A stretch of 24,015 nt of DNA, taken from the NCBI GenBank assembly GCA_945873715.1, contig CAMCFL010000003.1, forward strand, positions 1-24,015, read 5' to 3'. The DNA is from Akkermansia muciniphila. GTDB taxonomy: Bacteria; Verrucomicrobiota; Verrucomicrobiia; Limisphaerales; UBA9464. This document shows, in pieces, positions 14,574 to 21,359 of this stretch. A program made the position numbers and the translations under genes. The notes beneath the pieces are model-generated. The model ran no database searches. It had not been told where the DNA came from and worked only from the letters and a program-made list of their open reading frames with translations. Within the stretch, counting starts at the first letter, position 1. Every line of letters begins with the position of its first letter.

Positions 14574-14703
14574 GTTCCCAGGGTCGAGTCCCCGGTTCCT
14601 GGTTCCCAGATGCCAGAACCGAGGGCCCCAGGGGTCGGGATTGGCAGGAACGGGCGGGCCGCCCGTTCCCCTGTCCCATCTGGGATCTGGGATCTGGGAA
14701 CTC
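14574..14703. repeat. Family C repeat array, copy C4, with internal perfect palindrome
   Basis: The left half has CCAG-type words (GTTCCCAGGG, GGTTCCTGGTTCCCAGATG, CCAGAACC); the right half has CTGG-type words (CATCTGGGATCTGGGATC, TGGGAACTCGG). Between them is a 23-base perfect palindrome, GGAACGGGCGG-G-CCGCCCGTTCC (14647-14669). It directly abuts the family A element at 14704. The island lies between the candidate origin and the aminotransferase gene. Confidence 0.65.
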
Positions 14704-14818
14704 GGGTGCATCATGAGTTTGCTGACACCCCTGGTAGGCCCGCTGCCCTCAGCGGGCGCTTCCACATCGCCGCCTGAGGGCAGGCGGCCTACCTCCATGA
14801 CAAACCCCAGATGTGCCC
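14704..14818 (+). repeat. Family A REP/BIME-like element, copy A3
   Basis: Complete 115-base copy. Left end GGGTGCATCATGAGTTTG; core GGTAGGCCCGCTGCCCTCAG, CGGGCGCTTCCACATCG, CCGCCTGAGGGCAGGCGG, CCTACC; right end CATGACAAACCCCAGATG, TGCCC. Both hairpins and both GTAG motifs are intact. It ends 90 bases before the aminotransferase start codon, so it may lie in that gene's 5' leader or promoter. Confidence 0.85.
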
Positions 14819-14908
14819 TGGTCAGGTCGGAACTGGCCTTTGGGAACTTCCAAGGCTTCTCCCTTCTTGCGGGTCGGGCAGCCTTTTGAAACCGTCCCGG
14901 CCCTGCAT

Positions 14909-15997
14909 ATGGGACACGTCAAGCTTCACATCCCGGGTCCGGTCGAGGTCAGCGCCAAGACTTACGAGGCCTTGTGCCGCCCGATGATTGGTCACCGCGG
15001 CCAGGGCTTCAAAGACCTGTACGCCCGGATGCAACCGCAGCTCCAGACGCTGCTTTCGACGCGTCAGTTGGTCTACCTGTCCACTTCCAGCGCCTGGGGC
15101 GTGATGGAGGGGGCCCTGCGGAACCTGGTCACGAAGAAGGTCCTCAACTGCATGAACGGGGCCTTTTCGGACAAGTGGTTCGATGTCTCCAAGCGATGCG
15201 GGAAGGAAGCCGAAGCCCTGCAGGCACCCTGGGGTTCGCCCATCCGCGCTTCCGAGATCGATGCCCGGTTGGCCACCGGTCAGTTCGACGCCCTGACGCT
15301 GATCCACAATGAGACCAGTTGCGGCGTCATGAGCCCGCTCGACGAGATCGCCGCCCTGAAGGCGAAGTATCCCGACGTCACCTTCATCGTGGATGCGGTC
15401 AGTTCCATGACGGCGCTGCCGATCGCCTTCGATGCACTCGGCATCGACGTGCTGCTCGCCGGAACCCAGAAGGCCTTTGCGCTTCCGCCCGGTCTGGCCG
15501 TCTTCACTGCCTCCCCGGCCGCACTCGCGAAGGCCGCCACCGTCAAGGATCGCGGCTACTATTTTGACTTCGTCGAGTTCGAGAAGAACGCGAAGGACAG
15601 CATGACCCCCAGCACGCCGGCCATTCCGCACGTCTACGCGCTGGCGTCCAAGCTCGACGAATTCTTCGCCGAAGGCCTCGACGTCCGATACGCCCGGCAT
15701 ACCCGCACCAATGGCATGCTGCGGGACTGGGCCACCCGACATGGGTTCACCCTGTTCCCCGAACCCGGCTTCGAATCCCGCACCCTCGTCTGCGTGAACA
15801 ACGGTGCCAAACCCGGCGGCCGCACCATCGACGTGGCCAAGTTCCAGAAGTTCGTCAAGGAAGGCGGCGTCCTCATCGACGGCGGCTACGGCAAGATCAA
15901 GGGAACCACCTTCCGCATCTCCAACATGGGCGACGAAACCCCCGAATCCATCGACCGTCTCATCGGCCTGCTCGACGAATCCCTCGCCCGTCTCTGA
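14909..15997 (+). CDS. Class V PLP-dependent aminotransferase (alanine-glyoxylate / serine-pyruvate type)
   Basis: A 362-residue fold-type I PLP enzyme of aminotransferase class V. The PLP lysine is K188 in LLAGTQKAFALPPGLA; the cofactor-contacting aspartate lies in FIVDAVSSMTA (D162). HNETSCGV (133-140) and the N-terminal HIPGPVEVSAKTYEAL and IGHRGQGFKDLY blocks are typical of the alanine-glyoxylate/serine-pyruvate/phosphoserine aminotransferase group. In lineages lacking a classical SerC, relatives of this type are thought to act in serine synthesis; whether that holds here cannot be told without serA or serB nearby. ATG at 14909 gives the family N-terminus MGHVKLHIPGP; no strong Shine-Dalgarno is visible. 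The gene stands alone and converges on cdsA, with a family C fragment between. Confidence 0.88.
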   Translation: MGHVKLHIPGPVEVSAKTYEALCRPMIGHRGQGFKDLYARMQPQLQTLLSTRQLVYLSTSSAWGVMEGALRNLVTKKVLNCMNGAFSDKWFDVSKRCGKEAEALQAPWGSPIRASEIDARLATGQFDALTLIHNETSCGVMSPLDEIAALKAKYPDVTFIVDAVSSMTALPIAFDALGIDVLLAGTQKAFALPPGLAVFTASPAALAKAATVKDRGYYFDFVEFEKNAKDSMTPSTPAIPHVYALASKLDEFFAEGLDVRYARHTRTNGMLRDWATRHGFTLFPEPGFESRTLVCVNNGAKPGGRTIDVAKFQKFVKEGGVLIDGGYGKIKGTTFRISNMGDETPESIDRLIGLLDESLARL

Positions 15998-16000
15998 GCG

Positions 16001-16045
16001 TTCTGGCGCCTTTCTGGCGACTGGGACCTGGCAACTGGGTTCTCC
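16001..16045. repeat. Family C repeat fragment, copy C5, between convergent genes
   Basis: TTCTGGCGCCTTTCTGGCG, ACTGGGACCTGGCAACTGGG: degenerate CTGG words as in the other family C copies. It fills the 53-base gap between the convergent stops of the aminotransferase and cdsA, the same setting as the 4918-5021 element. Confidence 0.5.
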
Positions 16046-16050
16046 TCAGG

Positions 16051-17007
16051 TCACGTCCAGTAGTACCGGACGATGTGGAAGAACACGGGTGCGGCGAAGC
16101 AGATGGAGTCGATGCGGTCGAGGACTCCACCGTGGCCCTCGATCAACGCGCCGTAGTCCTTCACGCCGCGGTCTCGTTTGATCGCCGACATCACCAGGCC
16201 GCCGGCGAAGCCCATGAAGCAGATGCCGAGGCTCACCAACCCGGACTGCCACCAGAGGAACGGCGTGGCCCACCAGAGGGCCGCACCCAGACCTGACGCC
16301 GTCAGGATGCCCCCGATGAATCCTTCCCAGGTCTTGTTGGGACTGACCGTCGGGGCAATGGGATGCTTCCCCAGGGTCTTCCCCCAGACGTATTGGAACA
16401 CGTCGCTCAACTGGACCACCATCACGAGGTAGAACAGGAGCGACAACGGGCTGCCAGCGTAGCCCTGGATCTCGAGGGTCAGGAGCATCGGCGCGTGACT
16501 GACGCAGTAGACGCACACCATCAGCGCCCACTGGATCTTGGCGGTCCGCTCGAGGAAACCCGTGCAATCCCCCGCCACCGCACTGCGCAACGGCACGAAC
16601 AGGAAGGCGTACACCGGGATCAACAGGACGAACATCCCGTACCATTCCTGCCAGACGATCAGGTACTGCAACGGCGTGATCACGAAGAACACCCAGAACA
16701 GCGTCCGATGATCCCCCCGCCGGGTCGGGGTCAGCGTGACGAACTCACGCAGGGCCAGGAAGGACAGCAACCCGAAGAGGATCACCGTCCCGGCCCGGCC
16801 CACGAACAGCGCGAGGGCAAACACGGTCACCATCACCCACCAGGCTTTCGTCCGCGCATTGAGGTTCGAGACCGTCGCCCGTCCGCGCTCGGTGGTCGCC
16901 CGGCGCGCCAGGATTGCGCCGATGACCGATGCCACCACCAGGATGCCGAGCACTCCCAGCAACAGGCGCACCAGCACCGGGTCCAACTGGATTCCAAAAA
17001 CGTTCAT
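16051..17007 (-). CDS. Phosphatidate cytidylyltransferase (CdsA family)
   Basis: An integral membrane protein of 318 residues that by family would make CDP-diacylglycerol from phosphatidate and CTP. About eight hydrophobic segments are visible. The C-terminal family signature is SAIKRDRGVKDYGALIEGHG followed by GVLDRIDS, with SPNKTWEGFIGG upstream; these hold the metal- and CTP-binding acidic residues. ATG at 17007 is chosen because AAAGGA lies 4 bases upstream; an ATG at 17037 overlapping the plsC stop (ATGA) is possible but would add a polar extension. It is the last gene of a three-gene lipid operon. It may be a dedicated, YnbB-like paralogue rather than the housekeeping CdsA. Confidence 0.9.
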   Translation of the reverse strand: MNVFGIQLDPVLVRLLLGVLGILVVASVIGAILARRATTERGRATVSNLNARTKAWWVMVTVFALALFVGRAGTVILFGLLSFLALREFVTLTPTRRGDHRTLFWVFFVITPLQYLIVWQEWYGMFVLLIPVYAFLFVPLRSAVAGDCTGFLERTAKIQWALMVCVYCVSHAPMLLTLEIQGYAGSPLSLLFYLVMVVQLSDVFQYVWGKTLGKHPIAPTVSPNKTWEGFIGGILTASGLGAALWWATPFLWWQSGLVSLGICFMGFAGGLVMSAIKRDRGVKDYGALIEGHGGVLDRIDSICFAAPVFFHIVRYYWT

Positions 17008-17033
17008 TGCGTCCTTTTCCTCAACCCACAGCC

Positions 17034-17636
17034 TCATTCGCCCGCCAGTGCCCAGACCGATTGACGGGCACGTTCCAGGAAGTCCGGTTTCGATTCCCCC
17101 TCCTCCAGCCGCAGGGGAGTTCCGAAGGTGACCCCGCCCAGGATCGGCACCGGCACGAACTCACCCTTCGGCAGGATCCGGTTCATGTTCTCGACGTAGC
17201 AGGGCACCAGTTCCACGTCGGGCCGTTTCACCGCCAGATGGTGCAAGCCGCCCTTGAACGGACCCGGCTCCGGCCCGGGAAACCGGCCTCCCTCGGGAAA
17301 CAGGATCAGCGAATGCCGGTCGCCCATCGCCTCCAGCATGTCCACCAGCGGATTGTCATGCGCCGTCGGCTTCTTGCGCTCGATCAGCACCGCATGGAAC
17401 ACGTCTTTGGCCAGCCAGGGCCGGATCCATCCACCGGTCCAATAATCCCGGGCCGCGACCGGACGCGTCCTTTCGCGCACGGCCTGCGGCAGCACCGACC
17501 ACACCACCAACGCGTCGAGGTTCGAGGTGTGATTGGCGAAGTAGATCCGCTGGCGCGGGTCGGGTTCACACCCCTTCCAGTGCGCCCGCGCTCCGGTCAC
17601 CAGACGTCCGAGGAAAGAAACCGTCTTGCCACTCAT
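17034..17636 (-). CDS. PlsC-type lysophospholipid (1-acylglycerol-3-phosphate) acyltransferase
   Basis: A 200-residue acyltransferase of the PlsC/LPLAT superfamily, expected to acylate lysophosphatidate or a related acceptor at the inner membrane. The catalytic HX4D motif is NHTSNLD, the acceptor-binding block is LILFPEGGRFPGP (FPEG), and VELVPCYVENMNRILPKGE corresponds to the late V-P block. It is shorter than E. coli PlsC (245) and lacks a clear N-terminal membrane helix. ATG at 17636 overlaps the upstream gene's stop by ATGA, so the two are translationally coupled. The neighbouring CDP-alcohol phosphatidyltransferase and CdsA genes suggest one lipid pathway. Confidence 0.88.
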   Translation of the reverse strand: MSGKTVSFLGRLVTGARAHWKGCEPDPRQRIYFANHTSNLDALVVWSVLPQAVRERTRPVAARDYWTGGWIRPWLAKDVFHAVLIERKKPTAHDNPLVDMLEAMGDRHSLILFPEGGRFPGPEPGPFKGGLHHLAVKRPDVELVPCYVENMNRILPKGEFVPVPILGGVTFGTPLRLEEGESKPDFLERARQSVWALAGE

Positions 17637-18295
17637 CGTGCCTCCAGTTCCGCGAGGATGGCCCGCGTGCGGCGCACCACCGTCACTGCGCTGCCCGCCA
17701 CCACCACCCACAACGCCCATTCCATCCAGGGAAGGTTCCACCGGGCCAGAACGGAGACCGCCGACACCCCCGCGGCCGCGGTCATCACGGCCATCCGATG
17801 CTGTTTGGCCATGGGTCCCTCGAAATGCTGGGAGGCCTTCGCCGAGGCACCCAGGGCCCGGACATACGCCGTGAACAGCGCGAGGAGCGACGCCGCCCAA
17901 CCGAGCACCACACCCGACGAGCCCGCGCCCGCCGCGAAGCCCGCCCCCAGCAGCACCGCCCAGTCAGCGAACCGATCCGGCAACTCATTGAAGATGTCGC
18001 CGGACTTGGTCTTGAGCCCGCCCTCCACCGCCACCATGCCGTCGAAGAGATTGCAGAGAAGCCGCGCCTGGATCCCGGCAGCACCCGCCACGAACAAGGC
18101 CGCCTGGCCGATGCCGGTGACCCGCGAGGTCCCCCAGAACGCCGCACCCGCGAACAGGCCAAAGCCCACGCTGGCCACCGAGATCCCGTTGGGGGTCGCC
18201 CCGGACCGCACCAGCCACCCCGCGCACGCCCCTGCCCAACGCGTGTTCCGCGCCGAGATCGGCCGTCGATTCGCCACCGGATTTGCCCCTGCCAT
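17633..18295 (-). CDS. CDP-alcohol phosphatidyltransferase with non-canonical catalytic motif (YnbA-like)
   Basis: An integral membrane protein of 220 residues with about five to six hydrophobic segments, predicted to join a CDP-activated lipid to an alcohol or sugar-alcohol acceptor. The CDP-alcohol motif is recognisable but altered: N82-x2-D85-G86-x2-A89-V90-x8-G99-x3-N103-x3-D107. The classic motif has Asp at positions 82 and 103 and Arg at 90. From memory, the E. coli YnbA clade also has Asn at the first and third positions, so this looks like a clade feature rather than decay; the Val at 90 is an extra change. ATG at 18295 follows an AGGGTGG-like site; sequence further upstream is repeat DNA. 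It is the first gene of the lipid operon. Confidence 0.85.
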   Translation of the reverse strand: MAGANPVANRRPISARNTRWAGACAGWLVRSGATPNGISVASVGFGLFAGAAFWGTSRVTGIGQAALFVAGAAGIQARLLCNLFDGMVAVEGGLKTKSGDIFNELPDRFADWAVLLGAGFAAGAGSSGVVLGWAASLLALFTAYVRALGASAKASQHFEGPMAKQHRMAVMTAAAGVSAVSVLARWNLPWMEWALWVVVAGSAVTVVRRTRAILAELEAR

Positions 18296-18364
18296 GGCCC
18301 CACCCTGAACGCGCCCACGCCGAAAGCGAATAGGCCATTGGAAGGATCCGGGCGCAGGGCGAAG

Positions 18365-18410
18365 GAAAGATTTCAGTTTCAAGGTTCAAGCGGCCGCGGA
18401 GCCACGGACG
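18365..18410. repeat. Family D repeat, copy D2
   Basis: GAAAGATTTCAGTTTCAAG, then GTTCAAGCGGCCGCGGAGCC. It matches copy D1 at 1244 in word order and spacing, including the GC-rich tail. It lies upstream of the CDP-alcohol phosphatidyltransferase gene and just left of the B2 element. Confidence 0.55.
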
Positions 18411-18441
18411 TTCGGGGAGAAGACGCCAGTGCACGGCCGGC

Positions 18442-18767
18442 GGGCGCATCTTGTCACTGCCCTCGCCTGAGACGGCGGATGTGCGGTACGCCGGAGGCGT
18501 TTCAGCGATTAGCCCGGGGTACCACCCCGGGGCAAATGCTCAAAAGCACCTCCCACCCCGGAGGGGTGGCAGAGCTTCAACCCCTCCGGGGTTGACCGGA
18601 CTTTTCGCGCCAGTACCCGGGGTGGAACCCCGGGCTAATCGCTGCCATCCCTCCGGGATGAGGAGGTCCACCGCGTCCGGTCGCCGCATCGGGGGCAGTT
18701 GGTTTCCTCATCGCCGCCTGAGGACATGCGGCCTACACGCATGACAGACTCAGGTTGTATCCCGCCC
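18442..18767 (+). mobile_element. Family B element, copy B2, with a family A right end (chimeric)
   Basis: The left end GGGCGCATCTTGTCACTGCC matches the B1 terminal repeat. The 18-bp internal inverted repeat CAGCGATTAGCCCGGGGT (18503-18520) and its complement (18627-18644) are identical to B1, as are most of the inner stems. To the right, the B terminus (GGGGGCAGT...) breaks off and is followed by the right half of a family A element: TTTCCTCATCGCCGCCTGAG, a mutated hairpin, CCTACACGCATGACAGACTC. The final terminus has decayed. No target duplication is visible. Confidence 0.75.
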
Positions 18768-18772
18768 ATCCG

Positions 18773-18818
18773 GTTGCTTGAAACTCCGGTTCTTGAAACT
18801 TGAAACCGCCCCCGAAGC
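18773..18818. repeat. Family D repeat, copy D3 (diverged)
   Basis: TTGCTTGAAACTCCGGTTC, TTGAAACTTGAAACCGCCCC: on the minus strand this reads as the TTTCAAGTTTCAAG words of copies D1 and D2. It lies immediately right of the B2/A chimera, so D units bracket that element, and upstream of the antitoxin gene. Confidence 0.45.
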
Positions 18819-18876
18819 GCCCGGGGTCAGCTCCCGACCCTTGCCGTTGACCAGATTGTTGGCCATGTTCCAAGCC

Positions 18877-19125
18877 ATGAATACAACGGTCAATATCGCG
18901 GAGTTCAAGGACCGTTTCTCGGAGTTGCTCACCCTCGTGGAGCAGGGAGGGCAGGTGATCGTCTGTCGCCGGAATGTTCCCCTCGCCCGGATCGAGGCCA
19001 TTCGCAAACCCGTCGTCCGCCCACCCAAAGCCAGCGTCGTGGGCTGCATGAAGGGATCCGTCCGAATCCACGCGGACCTCTCCGGCCCGTGCATTCCGGA
19101 TTCGGATTGGGACCTGCTCAAGTGA
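18877..19125 (+). CDS. Phd/YefM-type antitoxin
   Basis: An 82-residue antitoxin. The N-terminal MNTTVNIAEFKDRFSELLTLVEQGGQVIVCRRNVPLARI is a clear Phd/YefM DNA-binding fold, expected to dimerise, bind its own promoter and repress the operon; the C-terminal tail (about 50-82, ending SGPCIPDSDWDLL) would wrap the toxin active site. ATG at 18877 is preferred; an ATG at 18865 would add four residues. The toxin gene starts 7 bases downstream. The pair sits next to repeat elements, a common setting for acquired modules. Confidence 0.88.
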   Translation: MNTTVNIAEFKDRFSELLTLVEQGGQVIVCRRNVPLARIEAIRKPVVRPPKASVVGCMKGSVRIHADLSGPCIPDSDWDLLK

Positions 19126-19132
19126 TCCGGCC

Positions 19133-19528
19133 ATGGCCTACCTCCTTGATACCTGCGCCATCCTGTTCCTGGCGGAAGGCACCCAGAATCTTTCGGTCGC
19201 GACTCTCGACCGGATTGACACCGCCCCTGCGGGCTCCGTGTTTGTCTCGGCCATCTCGTTGGCGGAACTCGCGTGCCTCCAGGAGAGCGGCCGGATCAGC
19301 CTGTCGCAGCATTGGCGTTCCTGGTGGGATTCCTTGCTGGTACGCACCGGTTGGACGTGCCTTCCGGTGACTGCCGACATCCTGGCGGAAGCGTACAGTC
19401 TGCCTCAACCGATCCATCGCGATCCGGCCGATCGCATCCTGATCGCGACGGCACGGACGGAGCGACTGACCCTGGTCACGACCGACGGAAAGATCCGTCA
19501 ATACCCCCACGTCACGTCGATCGATTGA
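19133..19528 (+). CDS. VapC-type PIN-domain toxin
   Basis: A 131-residue PIN ribonuclease, full length for VapC (about 130). The acidic metal ligands are in place: D6 in YLLDTCAIL, E45 in SAISLAELA, D97/D100 in HRDPADRILIATA and D118 in LVTTDGKI. VapC toxins typically cleave tRNA or rRNA when freed from antitoxin. ATG at 19133 lies 7 bases after the antitoxin stop. The stop codon is only 2 bases from the stop of the convergent HEAT-repeat gene, leaving no room for a separate terminator. Confidence 0.92.
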   Translation: MAYLLDTCAILFLAEGTQNLSVATLDRIDTAPAGSVFVSAISLAELACLQESGRISLSQHWRSWWDSLLVRTGWTCLPVTADILAEAYSLPQPIHRDPADRILIATARTERLTLVTTDGKIRQYPHVTSID

Positions 19529-19530
19529 GG

Positions 19531-21222
19531 TCAGGGGGCAGCACCTTCGACGGCAGCCACGGCCACCGCCGCCAACCGCCGGATCTCGTTCATTCCCTTC
19601 GCCTGACTGGGATCGGCGAGGATCTCGCGAAGACGGGGAAGCCCCGGCCGGGCCAGGGAACCCAACCGTGGGATCGCCGCCAGCGCGTCTTCCAGCAGCG
19701 AAGGATCCTCCATCGCCCGCTGCACCACCGCCCAGACCGCCGGATCCACCGGAGCCACCTTCATCACGGCTCCAAACGCCGCCTTTCGGAGGGTTCGATC
19801 CGGATCCTCCAGCAGCGGACGGACGACCGGAAGCAGGCGGGCTCCGGAGGAACCGCTGGTGCCGAGCACCTCCAGCATCGGCACGACGATGAACGGATGG
19901 GAGAGCAACCGCCCGAGCCGATCGTCGGCGGGAATCGCAACCTGGCCACTGAGCTTCGCCACGGTTTCGGCAACCACCACCGCGGCGGCCCGGTCCGAGA
20001 TCAGCAGGCGCTCGAGCTCATCCATCATCGCCGATACCGCGGGGGCGGCATTCGTGCCCATCGCTCTCAGAATTCGCGCGGCGCATTGTTCGGGCGAGAG
20101 AGCGCGAGAAACCATCCACGAGCTCACGTCCCACACCTCCGAGGTCTCCGTCGGCCCCAACGGCACCACGGCGGTCCGCGCTCCCCCACGCAACACCCGA
20201 ATCAGTTCCCGTTCGAGATCCGGCAATGACTTGGCAATCATCTGAGCCTCAAAAAAGTGCGCCAGGAAGTTCATGGACGTGGTCACTGTCGTCGGCCCGC
20301 ACCGATCCAAGTGTCCCCGCAAGGTCTCGGTCAATTGCTCGGGTTGCGAATGGAGACACGAGGCCAACGTCGCCGTCGCTGCCACGTCGGGTTCGGGATG
20401 GACCGCCAGCGCCTCTAGCAGCGGGCCGAGAGGGTCGCCCTGCGGACGGACCGCCGCGAAGGCAGCAATGCGGACCCAATCCGCCTTCTCGCCGTCCCCC
20501 GCCCGAGCCACCTGGACCAACCGATCGAGGACTCCAGCCATGCGACGAGATTGCGCGGACTCCAGTCTGCCCCAGAGATGCCGGCCTCCATCGAGCAGTG
20601 TTGCGGCCGCAGTCACCGCCAACGTCGAATGGCCCTTGTCCACCAATCGATGCAGGACATCGAGAAACGCTTCCACCCGGGAATTCCCCGGACGGAAAAG
20701 CCTTTCCGCCAGACGGACCCACTCTCCGCACCCCGCCTGATGCTTCCGGGGAAGCCGTTCGATCTCCCGTAGCAGGTCGACGACGTGCAATCGCTGCGTT
20801 CCCACACTCAATATAAAGGAGTCGACCATCTTCGAACGGGTAACCCGATCCGGGATCGGCGCTGGAATCCACGCCTGCCACCGGGCGGGGACCTCTCCGC
20901 GAAGGCGTCCGACCAGCGCATGGAAGGGCGAGTCCGGCTGGCGCGCCCGCCACAGCAACCAAGGAACGTGGGAGGGCTCTGCGCACAGAAGGCCGGGGTT
21001 GAATCGCCTTTGGGCCGCTGAGCCCTGCCACTCCCAGTCAGGATAACGCTCCGCCAGGCTCTGCCCATTGATCAACGGCGCTTCCGGGGCGGGGTCGAAT
21101 CGCCAACCGGTGAACCAGGCTCCCCCGACCACCAACGCGATCGCCACGATCCACCACACCCACCCGCGCCAACGCCGGCGATGCCTGCGCGCGGTCCCTT
21201 CCTTCGCCGGTGCCGTGTCCAT
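19531..21222 (-). CDS. Membrane-anchored HEAT-repeat protein
   Basis: A 563-residue protein with a basic N-terminus (RRHRRRWRGW), one membrane anchor (WWIVAIALVVGGAWF, residues about 22-36) and a long helical exported part. From about residue 180 to the end the sequence is paired alpha-helices rich in Ala, Leu, Arg and Pro, with HEAT-like units such as LLEALAVHPEPDVAATATLA, VRPLLEDPDRTLRKAAFGAV and LARPGLPRLREILADPSQA. The more distinct N-terminal region (NGQSLAERYPDWEW) has no known domain. HEAT arrays usually bind proteins; the partner is unknown. ATG at 21222 is preferred over an in-frame TTG at 21231. Proteins of this layout are frequent in Verrucomicrobia. Confidence 0.75.
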   Translation of the reverse strand: MDTAPAKEGTARRHRRRWRGWVWWIVAIALVVGGAWFTGWRFDPAPEAPLINGQSLAERYPDWEWQGSAAQRRFNPGLLCAEPSHVPWLLWRARQPDSPFHALVGRLRGEVPARWQAWIPAPIPDRVTRSKMVDSFILSVGTQRLHVVDLLREIERLPRKHQAGCGEWVRLAERLFRPGNSRVEAFLDVLHRLVDKGHSTLAVTAAATLLDGGRHLWGRLESAQSRRMAGVLDRLVQVARAGDGEKADWVRIAAFAAVRPQGDPLGPLLEALAVHPEPDVAATATLASCLHSQPEQLTETLRGHLDRCGPTTVTTSMNFLAHFFEAQMIAKSLPDLERELIRVLRGGARTAVVPLGPTETSEVWDVSSWMVSRALSPEQCAARILRAMGTNAAPAVSAMMDELERLLISDRAAAVVVAETVAKLSGQVAIPADDRLGRLLSHPFIVVPMLEVLGTSGSSGARLLPVVRPLLEDPDRTLRKAAFGAVMKVAPVDPAVWAVVQRAMEDPSLLEDALAAIPRLGSLARPGLPRLREILADPSQAKGMNEIRRLAAVAVAAVEGAAP

Positions 21223-21290
21223 TGGGTTCAATCATCGGCATTGAACGGCTGACCCCGGGCCGGCGCAATCCCGAAGCCGGGGACGCCGGT

Positions 21291-21344
21291 TGTAGGCCCG
21301 CTGCCCTCAGCGGGCGTCGCCTCGTCGCCGCCTGCGGGCACGCG
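21291..21344 (+). repeat. Degenerate family A repeat, copy A5
   Basis: TGTAGGCCCGCTGCCCTCAG, CGGGCGTCGCCTCGTCGCCG, CCTGCGGGCACGCG. The left hairpin with GTAG is intact; the right hairpin is mutated, and the terminal inverted repeats are not recognisable. It lies between the SDR and HEAT-repeat genes, which are both leftward. Confidence 0.7.
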
Positions 21345-21359
21345 TCCACCCGGCCCTCG

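Noticed and set aside
15765..15790. A tRNA T-loop-like word (TTCGAATCCCGC)
   Set aside because: It lies within the aminotransferase coding frame, with no acceptor or anticodon stems around it.
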